64,000 nucleotides of DNA from Enterovibrio norvegicus DSM 15893 (GTDB lineage Bacteria > Pseudomonadota > Gammaproteobacteria > Enterobacterales > Vibrionaceae). A program made the position numbers and the translations under genes. Each line of letters begins with the position of its first letter. Within the stretch, counting starts at the first letter, position 1. The stretch is taken from NCBI RefSeq assembly GCF_900115495.1, contig NZ_FOWR01000024.1, positions 24,107 through 88,106 on the forward strand, written 5' to 3'. The notes beneath the pieces were generated by a model that made no database searches, was not told the DNA's origin, and saw nothing but the letters and a program-made list of their open reading frames with translations. This document shows, piece after piece, positions 50,399 through 61,360 of this stretch.

Positions 50399-52705
50399 TC
50401 AATTACTCTGAGAAACGGATGCATGATTAATTACTGGTTGGGTATGGTGGTACTTTTTCTCATTGAAAGCTGACATGAGATCGCCAATAAGCAGGGGCTT
50501 ATAGAAGTAGTACCCTTGCGCCATATCTAAACCTGCCTCTCGTGCCGCATTCACTTGCTCTTCTGTCTCCAGTCCTTCAATGAGCACTTTTTTCCCCATG
50601 CCACTGAGCATGTTGACCATGCCTCCTAATAACCGATCGGCGCGCTCACATTTGCTGAGCTCCCACGTAAATATACGATCAATTTTTATTACCGACACAG
50701 GGAGTTCGAGCAGATAGCCAAAGGAGGAGTATCCACTGCCAAAGTCATCCAAATGCAAACACCATTGCTGCGTATGGAGTTCAGCCATTTTCTTTCTAGA
50801 GCCTTCTCCTTGCACCATACAACCTTCGGTGATTTCTAGAGAGATACGCTTTTTGTCAATTTGATAGGTTGCCAGCATTTGATTTAAAAACGGAATAAGT
50901 TCTCTTCGATTAAATGAAAGCGGGGAGATGTTGATGGCAATCTCTGGAAATTCAGGGTTTTCGGCCATGATCTGACACACGGAGCGAAAAACAAACATGT
51001 CCAGCTCAAAACTCAGTCCAGCAGCTTCTGCAATGGGAACAAATACGGCGGGGGAAACATGCCCCAGTTCTTGGTGATGCCAACGCACTAAGGCCTCTGC
51101 GCCTATGATGGAGCCATCATGAATACACACTTTAGGCTGAAACATCATGTAGAGCTTTTCGTCAGTCAGATCTTGGCGAAGCTTATTGATGATGAGCAGT
51201 CTTTCATTGCAGTTTTTTTCCATGAGGCTATCAAAGGTTAGCGTTTCTCCTCTTCGCTGAATTTTGGCTTGCTTTAAGGCCATTTCGGCACGACATAGCG
51301 CTTTTTCAATACAGTTATCATCTTCATTTAATACGATTTTATGCAAGCCAGCACTGACACCGAGGCGAATGGAGCCAACTTCCTGCAGAGACAACGTTGT
51401 CTCTTGGATTGATTGAAGTGTATCTAGGAGTGCGGGTTCATCAATAGGGGTAGCAATTGCAAATGAGTCACTGTGAAGGCGAGCAATAACGCTGTTACTA
51501 GGAAGACTTTGTTTTAAAACATTGGCGAAAGCGCGCAAGACTTTGCTACCAAAATCAAACCCCAGAGATTCGGTGATTTGGTGGAAATCATCAATATCGA
51601 TCACTGAGAGGGTGAGCGCGCCTTCTTTTTCCAACAGCGAAGGCGCATAGTTATCGACAAACCCTAGGCGACTCGCGAGGCCTGTGACTTCATCGACGAA
51701 TGCCGCATCCAATAATTGGCTGATGTACTTGGTGTTCTCAAGCCCTAACGAGGCGTTTTGAATAAATACGGAAAGCAGTTCTGGGTCGATATTGTTGATA
51801 GCATCTTCTTTGTCGCTATGGATGTAAATGACGGCTCTCCATTGGCTTGGCGTACTGAGGTACAATGCGACATCATTACCTCGAATAATATTGCGTGATT
51901 CTTTAAGTGATTGATGAATAACGCTGAGAGATGCATCATCGAGTGGAAGTTGTTCTAATTTTTTACCAAAAGCATTGAGGTATTTCTGGCTAGCAGCAAC
52001 AACAATACTTTCATTTTCTTCTGATTTAGATTGGTAGTAGATTTTGGCCAATTCTTTGGGTGGGTTCATTGGACGGGTAGAAACACAGAATATCCCTTCT
52101 GAGTGAATATCAAAGAGCACATTGATCTGTTCAAGAACGCCTTCAGAAAAGCGGGCAAGTGAACGCTCTTGAAATTGATCCGCGCTAGACTCAATGATTT
52201 TCCTTAAACCATCGCGACTTTTTTCAATCGATATTAGATTTTTGTATGACCGAATGGCGGTGCAGATGGTGCTAAAGAGTTTATTGCGTGTCAGTTCATT
52301 TTTTGTTTTATAGTCGTTGATCTCAAAGCGTTCAATGATGGCTTCTTCAGGCGCGTATCCCGGTTGGCCTGTGCGTAATACGATTTGCGTGGTTTTGTTA
52401 TTGAGCTCATTGCGTATGATATTGGCAAGGACAAGCCCTGCATCTTCTTTTTCCATGACCACATCGAGCAGCACCACAGCAGTGTCCGGATGTTGCTGAA
52501 GGAGTGCTTTACCTTCTTCGCCAGAATAAGCATGTAGAAAACTGAGTGGGTAGCCCATGACGCTGATATTGCGCAGTGCGAGCGTTGTTGCCTGATGCAT
52601 TGATTCTTCATCATCGATCACTGCAATTTTCCAGGTTTTTCCAGTCTCTGGGCGGCAAGATGGTGTTGATGGCGTATCGATTATATTGATTTTAAATGCA
52701 CTCAT
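50399..52705 (-). CDS. response regulator with DUF3369, GGDEF and EAL domains
   Basis: A 768-residue cyclic-di-GMP signalling protein. A receiver domain (about 25-150, acidic pair D31/D32, phosphoacceptor D81 in LLDVVM) is followed by a DUF3369 sensor region (about 170-320), a GGDEF domain whose signature is degenerate (RLHSDSFAI in place of GG(D/E)EF), and an EAL domain (about 510-745) with the EALVRW, LEITE, LDDFGSGYSS and EGLETEEQ motifs intact. It is predicted to be a phosphodiesterase whose GGDEF part is inactive as a cyclase. It overlaps the histidine kinase gene by 14 bases, so the pair forms a two-component system. Confidence 0.93.
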   Translation of the reverse strand: MSAFKINIIDTPSTPSCRPETGKTWKIAVIDDEESMHQATTLALRNISVMGYPLSFLHAYSGEEGKALLQQHPDTAVVLLDVVMEKEDAGLVLANIIRNELNNKTTQIVLRTGQPGYAPEEAIIERFEINDYKTKNELTRNKLFSTICTAIRSYKNLISIEKSRDGLRKIIESSADQFQERSLARFSEGVLEQINVLFDIHSEGIFCVSTRPMNPPKELAKIYYQSKSEENESIVVAASQKYLNAFGKKLEQLPLDDASLSVIHQSLKESRNIIRGNDVALYLSTPSQWRAVIYIHSDKEDAINNIDPELLSVFIQNASLGLENTKYISQLLDAAFVDEVTGLASRLGFVDNYAPSLLEKEGALTLSVIDIDDFHQITESLGFDFGSKVLRAFANVLKQSLPSNSVIARLHSDSFAIATPIDEPALLDTLQSIQETTLSLQEVGSIRLGVSAGLHKIVLNEDDNCIEKALCRAEMALKQAKIQRRGETLTFDSLMEKNCNERLLIINKLRQDLTDEKLYMMFQPKVCIHDGSIIGAEALVRWHHQELGHVSPAVFVPIAEAAGLSFELDMFVFRSVCQIMAENPEFPEIAINISPLSFNRRELIPFLNQMLATYQIDKKRISLEITEGCMVQGEGSRKKMAELHTQQWCLHLDDFGSGYSSFGYLLELPVSVIKIDRIFTWELSKCERADRLLGGMVNMLSGMGKKVLIEGLETEEQVNAAREAGLDMAQGYYFYKPLLIGDLMSAFNEKKYHHTQPVINHASVSQSN

Positions 52706-54704
52706 ACGTCACCTCATTTTGTGTGATTACCATCGGTAGCCGTATTTCAAAAACAGCACCATTATCACTACTGACTGATATCTCTCCTTGAAGCGTATTT
52801 ACGATCAAGTTGTAGACAATGTGCATGCCCATCCCTGAGCCTCCTTTACCAAGTCGTGTTGTATAAAAAGGCTCGAAAATGCGCTTTTGAGCCTTTTCAT
52901 CTAATCCTTTTCCTGTGTCGTGATATACGATGCTTACATGGTCATTGATTCGTCTAACGGTGAGCGTGATTTCTCCCGAGCTTTGATCTTCAAAACCATG
53001 AATGATGGAGTTATTAAAGAGGTTGGTGAACACTTGGCCTATGGGGCCTGGGTAGCTCACCATTGGAATGTTTTCATCAATATCGGCAACGTAAGTGATA
53101 GGGCGGTTTTTGATCAAATGATGGAGCGTGCTGTAAACCTCACGCATCAGTGCGCCGAGTTCAAAATCACGCAGTTGCTCACTGGTCTGATCGTTCGCGA
53201 CTTGCTTGAAGCTATTAATGAGATCGGAGGCTTGCCTGAGAGAACGGTTGAGCACGTGAAATGACTCATTACTGACATCACCAAAATTATCGAGGTGTGT
53301 GCGTTCTATCTCTCCTGAATGAAGCTTGAGCATAAATTTACGATGTTCATCTTCTAGCGTACTTGCCATCGTGACGGAGATGCCCAGAGGGGTATTAATT
53401 TCGTGGGAAACCCCTGCCACTAAGCTGCCTAGAGACGACATCTTTTCGGTTTCGATGAGTTTTGATTGCGCAGACTTGAGGTTCTCTAGTGCATTGGTTA
53501 GATCGATTTTGTCTTGCTTAAGTACATTTTTCTGCTTCGCGTTTTCTTCTCTCAGGCTATCAATCTCTGAGAGTTCATACTGAAAGGTTTTCAGGCTTTG
53601 TGTGATGCGCCCGAGCTCATTGTCTTCTGCTGCATCAAATTCAATGTCTCTTTGGCCCATTCTTAGAGAGTTGATGGCTTTGTCTACTTTCTTCAGAGGG
53701 GTAAACAATGAGCGCCGGAAGAAAAGAATGATAGTAGCAAGCACGGTTGCTGAAATTAAAATGACGATGGAGAGAATATATACAGCGATGGTTGCTGCGT
53801 GATTTAGGCGCTCTGACTCTTTGAGCAACAAGTTATCTGAATGATCAGCCATCTTGTTGAGAATGGCCTTCATGCGTGGATATTCATTGTGACCGTAGTA
53901 ATCAACGGCTCTAAATGCGCTTAGCTGAGCACCATTGTCGAACACTTGAAATAGCTCTGTTGCCGTTGTAAGAAAGTGGTTAAATTGGCGTTTGGCTGAA
54001 TCCAATTGCGCTAGGCGTGACGCGTTTTTTTCCAAAGGGATGAGTCTATGGATGTAATGATTAAACTCATCTGCATCTGTGAAGAACTGGGCTTTTGCGT
54101 CGGTATCGCCCGAAAGAAAACGCTTGAAATCAGCTTGTACGTCAGTCACTTCATCAAGGAGTTCTGCGTAGTATTCAATCGTTACTTGGTATGTGTTTCC
54201 GCCAGGGGCATCATGTTTTTTTGCTTCTGTGAGCACATCCTCAAGCATTGTCAGGAGCAACGCTTGTAATGGCTCAGAGATTGTTTGAATCCGCAGTTTA
54301 GCTTGTTGTTCAGCCAAAGGATCAAACGCATCAAAAATACGAGAATTGGCGAAGAGCACAAGGTTTTTTTGAAGCACATCAACTTTGGCTATGTCCTCGC
54401 TAATGGCGGCATTATTCGTGGCAACGACTTGGCTTTTGTATTCAGAGAAAGCGTCATAATTCTGCTTAAAGTCTGCGCGCTCCTCAATTTCACCGTTGGT
54501 GTACTCCATCAAGTTGATCATCATTTCACCCAACTCATCAACCATATGAATGGTAGCGATGGCATTGGGGAGCGCTTTGTTCAATAAGTCATCCGTACTG
54601 GCTCGTGTTTGTACAGCAACCCAGATAGTGACGGACGAAATGGTGAACATAAGAACGGTCAAAGAGAGCAATGCAAAGTTCATTTTTTGTGCAATTGAGT
54701 TCAT
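52692..54704 (-). CDS. membrane sensor histidine kinase
   Basis: A 670-residue kinase. A first membrane segment (about 8-30), a periplasmic helical domain of about 270 residues and a second membrane segment (about 305-330) are followed by a HAMP-like linker, a coiled coil and a transmitter. The phosphoacceptor H434 lies in SHEINTPLG; the ATPase part shows NLFNNSIIHGFED (N box), DTGKGL (G1) and GGSGMGMHIV (G2). The start at 54704 puts the membrane segment next to the N-terminus; a 32-residue upstream extension is rejected. Its gene overlaps the REC-GGDEF-EAL gene, its likely partner. The ligand is unknown. Confidence 0.92.
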   Translation of the reverse strand: MNSIAQKMNFALLSLTVLMFTISSVTIWVAVQTRASTDDLLNKALPNAIATIHMVDELGEMMINLMEYTNGEIEERADFKQNYDAFSEYKSQVVATNNAAISEDIAKVDVLQKNLVLFANSRIFDAFDPLAEQQAKLRIQTISEPLQALLLTMLEDVLTEAKKHDAPGGNTYQVTIEYYAELLDEVTDVQADFKRFLSGDTDAKAQFFTDADEFNHYIHRLIPLEKNASRLAQLDSAKRQFNHFLTTATELFQVFDNGAQLSAFRAVDYYGHNEYPRMKAILNKMADHSDNLLLKESERLNHAATIAVYILSIVILISATVLATIILFFRRSLFTPLKKVDKAINSLRMGQRDIEFDAAEDNELGRITQSLKTFQYELSEIDSLREENAKQKNVLKQDKIDLTNALENLKSAQSKLIETEKMSSLGSLVAGVSHEINTPLGISVTMASTLEDEHRKFMLKLHSGEIERTHLDNFGDVSNESFHVLNRSLRQASDLINSFKQVANDQTSEQLRDFELGALMREVYSTLHHLIKNRPITYVADIDENIPMVSYPGPIGQVFTNLFNNSIIHGFEDQSSGEITLTVRRINDHVSIVYHDTGKGLDEKAQKRIFEPFYTTRLGKGGSGMGMHIVYNLIVNTLQGEISVSSDNGAVFEIRLPMVITQNEVTYECI

Positions 54705-54896
54705 TTTATAACGTACTTTTTGCAGGATTTCGTACGATAAAAGGTAGCAACTGATAGAGCTCTCAATATAAATGTGCTTTTCTATTGCGGCTAATGTCAC
54801 GTAAATGAAAATATAAAGGTTGGAGGTATCTGAGTTGTGTAATTAGAGAACTATCACTAATGATTTGTTTCTAAAGATAATTAAGAGAGGTATGGG

Positions 54897-54926
54897 TAAA
54901 AAAACGGCCCCAACAAGTGAGGCCGT
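54897..54926 (-). terminator. terminator of the pepA-holC-valS group
   Basis: ACGGCC (54904-54909) and GGCCGT (54921-54926) form a hairpin. The minus-strand RNA continues with seven U residues. Confidence 0.75.
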
Positions 54927-54962
54927 GATATTTGGTGTTATTACAGCAAAAGTCTGGAAGTT

Positions 54963-57848
54963 TTACAGTCCAGCGATAGTTGCTTTTTGTTCTTCCAATT
55001 TCACTAATGTTTCTTTGTAGCCATCAAGCTTCGCGCGCTCAGCGTCAACAACCGCTTCTGGTGCTTTAGCAACAAAGCCTTGGTTGCCTAACTTACCAGC
55101 AATACGCTTGATCTCGCCTTCGGTTTTCGCGATTTCTTTGTCTAGACGAGCAAGCTCTGCATCTTTGTCGATAAGGCCTGCCATTGGGATCATCAGCGTA
55201 GACTTACCAACCAGTGCAGTTGCACACGCTGGCGTTTCTTCGTCTGCAGTCAGTACACGAACGCCTTCAAGCTTAGCCAGTGATGCCAAGACTTTGGTGT
55301 TTGCTTCTAGACGCGCCACGTCTTTCTCGTCTGCGGCTTTCAGCATCACATCAAGCGCTTTGCTTGGTGCGATGTCGTACTCTGCACGCAGGTTACGGAT
55401 AGACGTAATAAACGCTTTCACCCACTCGATGTCAGCCAGTGCATTGGCATCGAACTGTGCTTCATCGTATTGAGGCAATGCTTGTAGCATGATGGTTTCA
55501 TCAAAGTCAGCCGCATCAATACCTTCAACCAATGGCTTAACGCTCTGCCAGATAGATTCGGTGATATATGGCAATACTGGGTGAGCAAGACGAAGCGTCT
55601 TCTCAAGCACAGTGATCAGCGTGTAGCGGGTTGCTTGCTGCTGTGCTTCCGTGCCTTTCCAAAGAACAGGTTTGGTCAGCTCTAAGTACCAGTCACAGAA
55701 TTGATTCCAGATGAATTCGTACAGCGTGTTTGCTGCCATATCCAAACGGAAGTTCTCGATGTGTGCGTTGAAATCTTTTGCTGCCAGCTGGAATTGAGAT
55801 TCAATCCATTTGTCTGCCAATGAGAATTCCATCGCGGCGCGCTGCTCTTGAGACAAAGAGGTGCCACAATCTTGGTCTTCTGCGTTCATCAGTACGTAAC
55901 GGCTTGCGTTCCATAGCTTGTTACAGAAGTTGCGGTAACCTTCAAGGCGTTTCATGTCCCAGTTGATGTCACGGCCGGTTGATGCCATGGCGGCTAGGGT
56001 GAAACGCAGTGCGTCTGTACCGTAAGGTTCGATACCGCCTTCAAACGCTTTACGGGTGTTCTTTTCAATCTTGGCTGCAAGCTGAGGCTGCATCATGTTG
56101 CCACAACGCTTCTCAACCAGAGATTCCAGATCAATACCGTCAATCATGTCGATTGGGTCAAGTACGTTGCCCTTTGATTTCGACATCTTGTCGCCGTTCT
56201 CATCACGGATAAGACCGGTAACGTAAACGGTTTTGAATGGCACTTGTGGCTTGCCGTCTTCGTCTTTACAGAAATGCATGGTCATCATGATCATGCGCGC
56301 AACCCAGAAGAAGATGATGTCAAAACCAGTAACCAACACGTCAGACGGGTGGAAGGTTTTCAGATCTGGGGTCTGCTCAGGCCAGCCTTGTGTACCGAAG
56401 GTCCAAAGCGCAGAGGAAAACCAGGTATCCAGTACATCGTCGTCTTGGCGAAGCACAACCACAGGGGCAAGGTTGTTTTGCTCACGCACTTCTTCTTCGC
56501 TGCGACCAACATAAACGTTACCGTCGTTGTCATACCATGCAGGAATGCGGTGACCCCACCAAAGTTGGCGAGAGATACACCAATCTTGAATGTCACGCAT
56601 CCAAGAGAAGTACATGTTTTCGTATTGTTTAGGCACGAATTGAATGTCGCCATTCTCAACAGCTTCAACGGCAGGTTTCGCCAGCGTTGCAGCACGCACG
56701 TACCATTGGTCAGTCAGCATTGGCTCAATGACCACACCACCACGGTCGCCGTAAGGCACAGTGAGATCGTGATCTTTGATTTCTTCAAGCAGACCGAGTG
56801 TGTCGAATTCAGCAACGATTGCTTTACGTGCAGCGAAACGTTCCATGCCACGGTAAGCTTCTGGAAGCTCCGAGTTGTATGCTTCGCTTGCTTCGCCGTT
56901 GGTGTTGAACACTTCAGCGCTGTCACGGATGTCAGCATTGAAGGTCAGGATGTTGATCATTGGCAACTGGTGGCGTTTGCCGACTTCATAGTCATTGAAG
57001 TCGTGCGCAGGGGTGATCTTCACACAACCTGTGCCTTTTTCCATGTCTGCGTGCTCATCGCCCACGATAGGGATGCGACGATTCACGATTGGCAGCATGA
57101 TTTCTTTGCCGATCAGCGCTTTGTAGCGCGGGTCTTCAGGGTTTACAGCAACACCTGTGTCGCCCAGCATGGTTTCTGGACGTGTGGTTGCAACAACAAT
57201 GTAGTCTTTGCCGTCTGCTGTTTTTACGCCGTCAGCCAGTGGGTAACGGAAATGCCACATGTGGCCTTTCACGTCTTTATTTTCGACTTCTAGGTCAGAA
57301 ATTGCAGTGTGCAGTTTCGGGTCCCAGTTAACCAGACGCTTACCACGGTAGATAAGATCTTCTTGGAAAAGACGAACAAACACTTCTTGAACGGCGTTAG
57401 ACAGGCCGTCATCCATGGTGAATCGTTCACGATCCCAGTCGACAGATGCGCCAAGACGACGAAGCTGCTTGGTGATGGTGCCACCGGATTCGCCTTTCCA
57501 CTCCCAAATCTTGTCGATGAACGCCTCACGACCGTAATCGTGTTTTGTTTTGCCTTCTTCTGCGGCAATTTTGCGTTCAACAACCATTTGTGTCGCGATA
57601 CCAGCGTGGTCAGTACCCACTTGCCACAAGGTGTTTTTACCTTTCATGCGCTCACAGCGGATCAAGGTATCCATAATGGTATCTTGGAACGCGTGGCCCA
57701 TGTGAAGGCTACCAGTGACATTTGGTGGTGGGATCATGATGCTGTATGCATCTTTTGATGTGTCACCGTGAGGCTTAAAGTAACCAGCCTCTTCCCAGCG
57801 CTGGTAAAGCGCCGTTTCAATTGATGTTGGGTTGTATGTCTTTTCCAT
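54963..57848 (-). CDS. valS: valyl-tRNA synthetase
   Basis: A 961-residue class Ia synthetase charging tRNA-Val. It has the HIGH-type motif HMGH at 49-52, an editing (CP1) insertion in the middle, the KMSKS motif in [13 protein letters not shown] near residue 555, an anticodon-binding helical domain, and a C-terminal coiled coil ([18 protein letters not shown]) typical of ValS. Length is near the E. coli protein (951). It follows holC, as in E. coli. A long open frame on the opposite strand is a shadow. Confidence 0.97.
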   Translation of the reverse strand: MEKTYNPTSIETALYQRWEEAGYFKPHGDTSKDAYSIMIPPPNVTGSLHMGHAFQDTIMDTLIRCERMKGKNTLWQVGTDHAGIATQMVVERKIAAEEGKTKHDYGREAFIDKIWEWKGESGGTITKQLRRLGASVDWDRERFTMDDGLSNAVQEVFVRLFQEDLIYRGKRLVNWDPKLHTAISDLEVENKDVKGHMWHFRYPLADGVKTADGKDYIVVATTRPETMLGDTGVAVNPEDPRYKALIGKEIMLPIVNRRIPIVGDEHADMEKGTGCVKITPAHDFNDYEVGKRHQLPMINILTFNADIRDSAEVFNTNGEASEAYNSELPEAYRGMERFAARKAIVAEFDTLGLLEEIKDHDLTVPYGDRGGVVIEPMLTDQWYVRAATLAKPAVEAVENGDIQFVPKQYENMYFSWMRDIQDWCISRQLWWGHRIPAWYDNDGNVYVGRSEEEVREQNNLAPVVVLRQDDDVLDTWFSSALWTFGTQGWPEQTPDLKTFHPSDVLVTGFDIIFFWVARMIMMTMHFCKDEDGKPQVPFKTVYVTGLIRDENGDKMSKSKGNVLDPIDMIDGIDLESLVEKRCGNMMQPQLAAKIEKNTRKAFEGGIEPYGTDALRFTLAAMASTGRDINWDMKRLEGYRNFCNKLWNASRYVLMNAEDQDCGTSLSQEQRAAMEFSLADKWIESQFQLAAKDFNAHIENFRLDMAANTLYEFIWNQFCDWYLELTKPVLWKGTEAQQQATRYTLITVLEKTLRLAHPVLPYITESIWQSVKPLVEGIDAADFDETIMLQALPQYDEAQFDANALADIEWVKAFITSIRNLRAEYDIAPSKALDVMLKAADEKDVARLEANTKVLASLAKLEGVRVLTADEETPACATALVGKSTLMIPMAGLIDKDAELARLDKEIAKTEGEIKRIAGKLGNQGFVAKAPEAVVDAERAKLDGYKETLVKLEEQKATIAGL

Positions 57849-57934
57849 AGCGCTCTTGATGGCTCAGTGTGATGTAACCCTTTTTCGTCGATTTCCTTCG
57901 TTGCCAATCAGTCAGTGTTTGGCAAAAAAGTGCG

Positions 57935-58399
57935 TCAATTACTTGAGGTATCGGACATTTCGTTCATGGCGAGGGTTCGCATTTGTCGCCCCGCCATGCG
58001 ATAAATTTTGTAGCGCTCTCTTGCTTGTTGCTTGAGAGCTTCTTCGCAAGGCACGAAGTCTACCACTTGTGCAAAGGAAGGCGCAAAAGTTGCTGCTTCT
58101 TCGGCCAAGTTTATCAGGACATTTCGGTGTCCTGAAGGCCTAACACCCGCCCAACCAATTTCGACTTGCGCACCACCTCGTGGCCCTTCGCCCACTAAGT
58201 TATGGGGAACGAATTGATCAGGAGAAAGTTGCCAAAGCTGCTCATCGACCTTTTCGGCTTGAGGCTTGTCATTGGCCGAAATGTAAACCTTCATGCCTTG
58301 CTGGCTATAAAGGGCGGAAAGCTGGCAGACTTTATCCAACATACTCTGCTGAGGCTGAGTGTCGGATTCATCTAAAAGATAAAAGGTTGCCAGTGCCAT
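57935..58399 (-). CDS. holC: DNA polymerase III subunit chi
   Basis: A 154-residue clamp-loader accessory subunit that links the DNA polymerase III holoenzyme to single-strand binding protein. It begins MALATFYLLDESD and shows the conserved KVYISANDKPQAEKVDEQLW and FVPHNLVGEGP segments. It lies between pepA and valS on the same strand, the conserved gammaproteobacterial order. Confidence 0.95.
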   Translation of the reverse strand: MALATFYLLDESDTQPQQSMLDKVCQLSALYSQQGMKVYISANDKPQAEKVDEQLWQLSPDQFVPHNLVGEGPRGGAQVEIGWAGVRPSGHRNVLINLAEEAATFAPSFAQVVDFVPCEEALKQQARERYKIYRMAGRQMRTLAMNEMSDTSSN

Positions 58400-58514
58400 T
58401 TCATTGTCCTTTATAGCGCGTGTTTTCTTGGCTCAGTGTGCGGTGAGATTGCTTTAAAAGCCATCGCTTTGTGTAATCCTTTCGACCAAACCAGATCTTA
58501 AAAACCGAGACATG

Positions 58515-58540
58515 AAAAAAGGAGGCCTTGGCCTCCTTTT
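58515..58540 (-). terminator. terminator after pepA
   Basis: AAAAGGAGGCC and GGCCTCCTTTT form an 11-bp stem with a TT loop between the pepA stop and holC. The minus-strand RNA continues with U residues, so holC-valS probably has its own promoter. Confidence 0.8.
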
Positions 58541-58557
58541 CTGTTCAGCGGTATTTG

Positions 58558-60066
58558 TTATTCCACTGTCTCTAGGCCTGAACGGTTCAGAAGGAACTGG
58601 ACAAGCAATGGGACAGGGCGACCGGTTGCACCTTTGTTTGCGCCACCACGGAAGGAGGTACCAGCAACATCAAGGTGTGCCCAATTGTATTTCTTCGCAA
58701 AGCGGGACAAGAAACAGCCGGCTACGATTGTGCCACCACCAGGGCTACCAATATTCGCCATATCAGCAAATGGGCTCTTCAGCTGCTCTTGGTACTCTTC
58801 TGTCATCGGCAGGCGCCATGCTCGATCACCCGCTTGCTCAGACGCATTCACGATTTCGTGTGCCAGTGGGTTGTGGTTAGAGATCAAGCCACTGATGTGA
58901 TGGCTCAATGCCACGATACACGCGCCGGTTAGGGTTGCTACGTCAACCACGCATTCTGGTTCGTAACGCTCGACATATGTCAACGCATCACACAGTACCA
59001 AACGGCCTTCAGCATCGGTATTCAATACTTCAACGGTTTGACCTGACATGGTGGTGACGATGTCGCCTGGGCGGTATGCATTGCCGTCAGGCATGTTTTC
59101 ACACCCTGCAAGCACGCCGACAACGTTGATCGGTAAATCAAGTTTCGCGAGCGACTTCATGGTGCCAAAGACAGAGGCTGCACCACACATGTCGTACTTC
59201 ATTTCGTCCATGTTTGCTGGTGGCTTCAATGAGATACCGCCGGCATCAAAGGTCAAACCTTTACCGACCAGAACGATAGGTTTCGCATCTGGATCTGGGT
59301 GGCCTTTGTATTCCATGATCGACATGAATGATTCGTTCTTCGAGCCTTGGCCTACGGCCAGGTAAGACGTCATGCCAAGCTCTTTCATCTCTTGCTCACC
59401 AATGATTTTGGTGGTGACTTTTTCAAAGTCATCGGCAAGGCGACGTGCTTGAGAAGCAAGGTAAGCTGGGTTGGCGACGTTTGGCGGCATGTTGCCAAGG
59501 TCTTTACAGGCGTTCACACCAGAAGCAACCGCAAGGCCGTGCGCAATGGCGCGCTCGCCAAGGTTCAATTCGCGACGTGTTGGTACATTGAAGACCAATT
59601 TGCGAAGTGGACGGCGTGTTTCTGGTTTAACACTTTTGAATTGATTAAAGGTGTAGAGGCTGTCTTTGGTGCTTTCAACGGCCTGGCGGACTTTCCAGTA
59701 TGTGTCGCGACCTTTAACGTGCAGTTCAGTCAGGAAGCAAACGGCTTCCATTGAGCCTGTTTCGTTAAGGGTGTTGATGGTGTTTTTGATGATTTCTTTA
59801 TATTGACGTTCACCAAGCTCACGCTCTTTACCACAACCTACCAACAGTACGCGTTCAGACAACACGTTAGGCACATGGTGCAAGAGCAGCATTTGGCCTG
59901 GCTTGCCTTCAAGATCACCACGACGCAGCAGGCTGCTAATGTATCCATCGCTGATCTTGTCGAGTTGTTCCGCAACCGGAGACAGACGGCGTGGTTCAAA
60001 TACACCGACTACGATACAAGCACTGCGCTGCTTTTCGGGACTTCCGCTTTTTACACTGAACTCCAT
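58558..60066 (-). CDS. pepA: leucyl aminopeptidase PepA
   Basis: A 502-residue M17 aminopeptidase with a two-zinc site. Visible motifs are [18 protein letters not shown] (metal-binding lysine and aspartate) and [12 protein letters not shown] (catalytic arginine and metal ligands). The E. coli homologue also binds DNA at cer-type Xer sites and at the carAB control region, so the enzyme may also regulate pyrimidine genes; that extra role here is inference. It is divergent from lptF, and a 190-bp gap between them holds both promoters. Confidence 0.97.
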   Translation of the reverse strand: MEFSVKSGSPEKQRSACIVVGVFEPRRLSPVAEQLDKISDGYISSLLRRGDLEGKPGQMLLLHHVPNVLSERVLLVGCGKERELGERQYKEIIKNTINTLNETGSMEAVCFLTELHVKGRDTYWKVRQAVESTKDSLYTFNQFKSVKPETRRPLRKLVFNVPTRRELNLGERAIAHGLAVASGVNACKDLGNMPPNVANPAYLASQARRLADDFEKVTTKIIGEQEMKELGMTSYLAVGQGSKNESFMSIMEYKGHPDPDAKPIVLVGKGLTFDAGGISLKPPANMDEMKYDMCGAASVFGTMKSLAKLDLPINVVGVLAGCENMPDGNAYRPGDIVTTMSGQTVEVLNTDAEGRLVLCDALTYVERYEPECVVDVATLTGACIVALSHHISGLISNHNPLAHEIVNASEQAGDRAWRLPMTEEYQEQLKSPFADMANIGSPGGGTIVAGCFLSRFAKKYNWAHLDVAGTSFRGGANKGATGRPVPLLVQFLLNRSGLETVE

Positions 60067-60259
60067 GCGTACTCCTACATCCTAAAGACAAGTGGGGCTA
60101 AATGTTGGATAATGCCCGCTTTATCGGAACTCGAATCCATGTTCGAGGTAAATTGAAACAAGCAGGTCAACACTTGGCCGAAAGATTAAAAAACAACTGA
60201 TTTACCGAAAAACTATAGCGATTCGAGTAAAAAAACAAGTTTTCTAAAGGTAAAACGCC

Positions 60260-61360
60260 GTGATTATTGTTCGGTATTTGATCCGAGAGACAGTGAAAAC
60301 GCAACTTGCGGTACTGTTTGTACTATTTCTGGTCTTTTTTAGTCAGAAATTTATCCGAGTGCTAGCAAATGCAACAGATGGTTCAATTCCGGGTAATGAA
60401 GTCCTGACATTAGTAGGACTTTATATGCCCTCGATGGCCATGTTAATGCTGCCCTTGAGTCTATATATAGGTATTTTGATCACTTTTGGCCGTCTGTACG
60501 CCGAAAGTGAAATCACCGTCATGAATGCGACAGGGATCGGAAATAAGTTTTTGATCCGCGCTGCGCTGTATCTTGCGCTTTTGACGGGGGCTGTTGCTGC
60601 CTTTAATGCGCTTTGGTTAACGCCATGGGCAAATGATAAAGAGATCAAGGTGATGGAAAGCCTTGAGTCTGAAAGCGGCCTTGAGTTGCTCGTGAAAGGC
60701 CAAATTCAATCCTCTCCTGATGGAGAAGCGGTCGTGTATGTGGGTGATATCACTGGCAGTGGTAAAGATTTACATAAAGTGTTTATCGCACAACCTGTTC
60801 CTCGCGGAACAATGCGACCGAATGTCGTTGTGGCAGAAAAAGGCTTTGTGACTGAGTTGCCTGATGGCCGTCAGGTGCTAGATCTCAACACCGGGACACG
60901 ATATGAAGGTGTGCCGACACGTTTGGACTACACCGTCACCGAATATGAAAATTATCAGGTGTTGATTGGTCAACGTGAGGTAAGGCAAAAACACCGAGAC
61001 TGGGATGCCGTACCGACACAGCAATTATTAAATGAACCGTCAGAACGTGCGCAAGCTGAACTGCAATGGCGTATTTCACTGGTACTGTGTATTCCATTAA
61101 TGACCATGATTGTAGTGCCGTTGTCTTCGGTGAACCCACGTCAGGGGCGGTTTGCAAAACTGTTTCCTGCGGTGTTGCTCTATCTCGCTTACTTCTTAGC
61201 GATCAGTGCTGCGAAATCGGCGATAGAGGAGGGGAACCTTGCACCTGAAATCGGGCTTTGGAGCGTCAATATCATTGCCTTGCTCGTGGCATTTATTCTC
61301 ATAAGCTGGGATAGCTTACCGATGCGCAAGCTAAAATATCGACTGCGGAGAGCAGCCTAA
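60260..61360 (+). CDS. lptF: LPS export permease LptF
   Basis: A 366-residue inner-membrane permease of the LptB2FG ABC exporter that extracts LPS from the inner membrane. Three membrane helices lie at each end, with a periplasmic beta-jellyroll domain between (about 130-270). The GTG start gives MIIVRYLIRETVKTQLAVLF, close to E. coli LptF. VPLSSVNPRQGRFAKL marks the coupling region for LptB. It overlaps lptG by one base (TAATG). Confidence 0.96.
   Translation: MIIVRYLIRETVKTQLAVLFVLFLVFFSQKFIRVLANATDGSIPGNEVLTLVGLYMPSMAMLMLPLSLYIGILITFGRLYAESEITVMNATGIGNKFLIRAALYLALLTGAVAAFNALWLTPWANDKEIKVMESLESESGLELLVKGQIQSSPDGEAVVYVGDITGSGKDLHKVFIAQPVPRGTMRPNVVVAEKGFVTELPDGRQVLDLNTGTRYEGVPTRLDYTVTEYENYQVLIGQREVRQKHRDWDAVPTQQLLNEPSERAQAELQWRISLVLCIPLMTMIVVPLSSVNPRQGRFAKLFPAVLLYLAYFLAISAAKSAIEEGNLAPEIGLWSVNIIALLVAFILISWDSLPMRKLKYRLRRAA

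Noticed and set aside
56244..57293. 349-residue open frame on the plus strand
   Set aside because: It is entirely antisense to valS, with no homology seen; typical shadow of a high-GC third-position gene.
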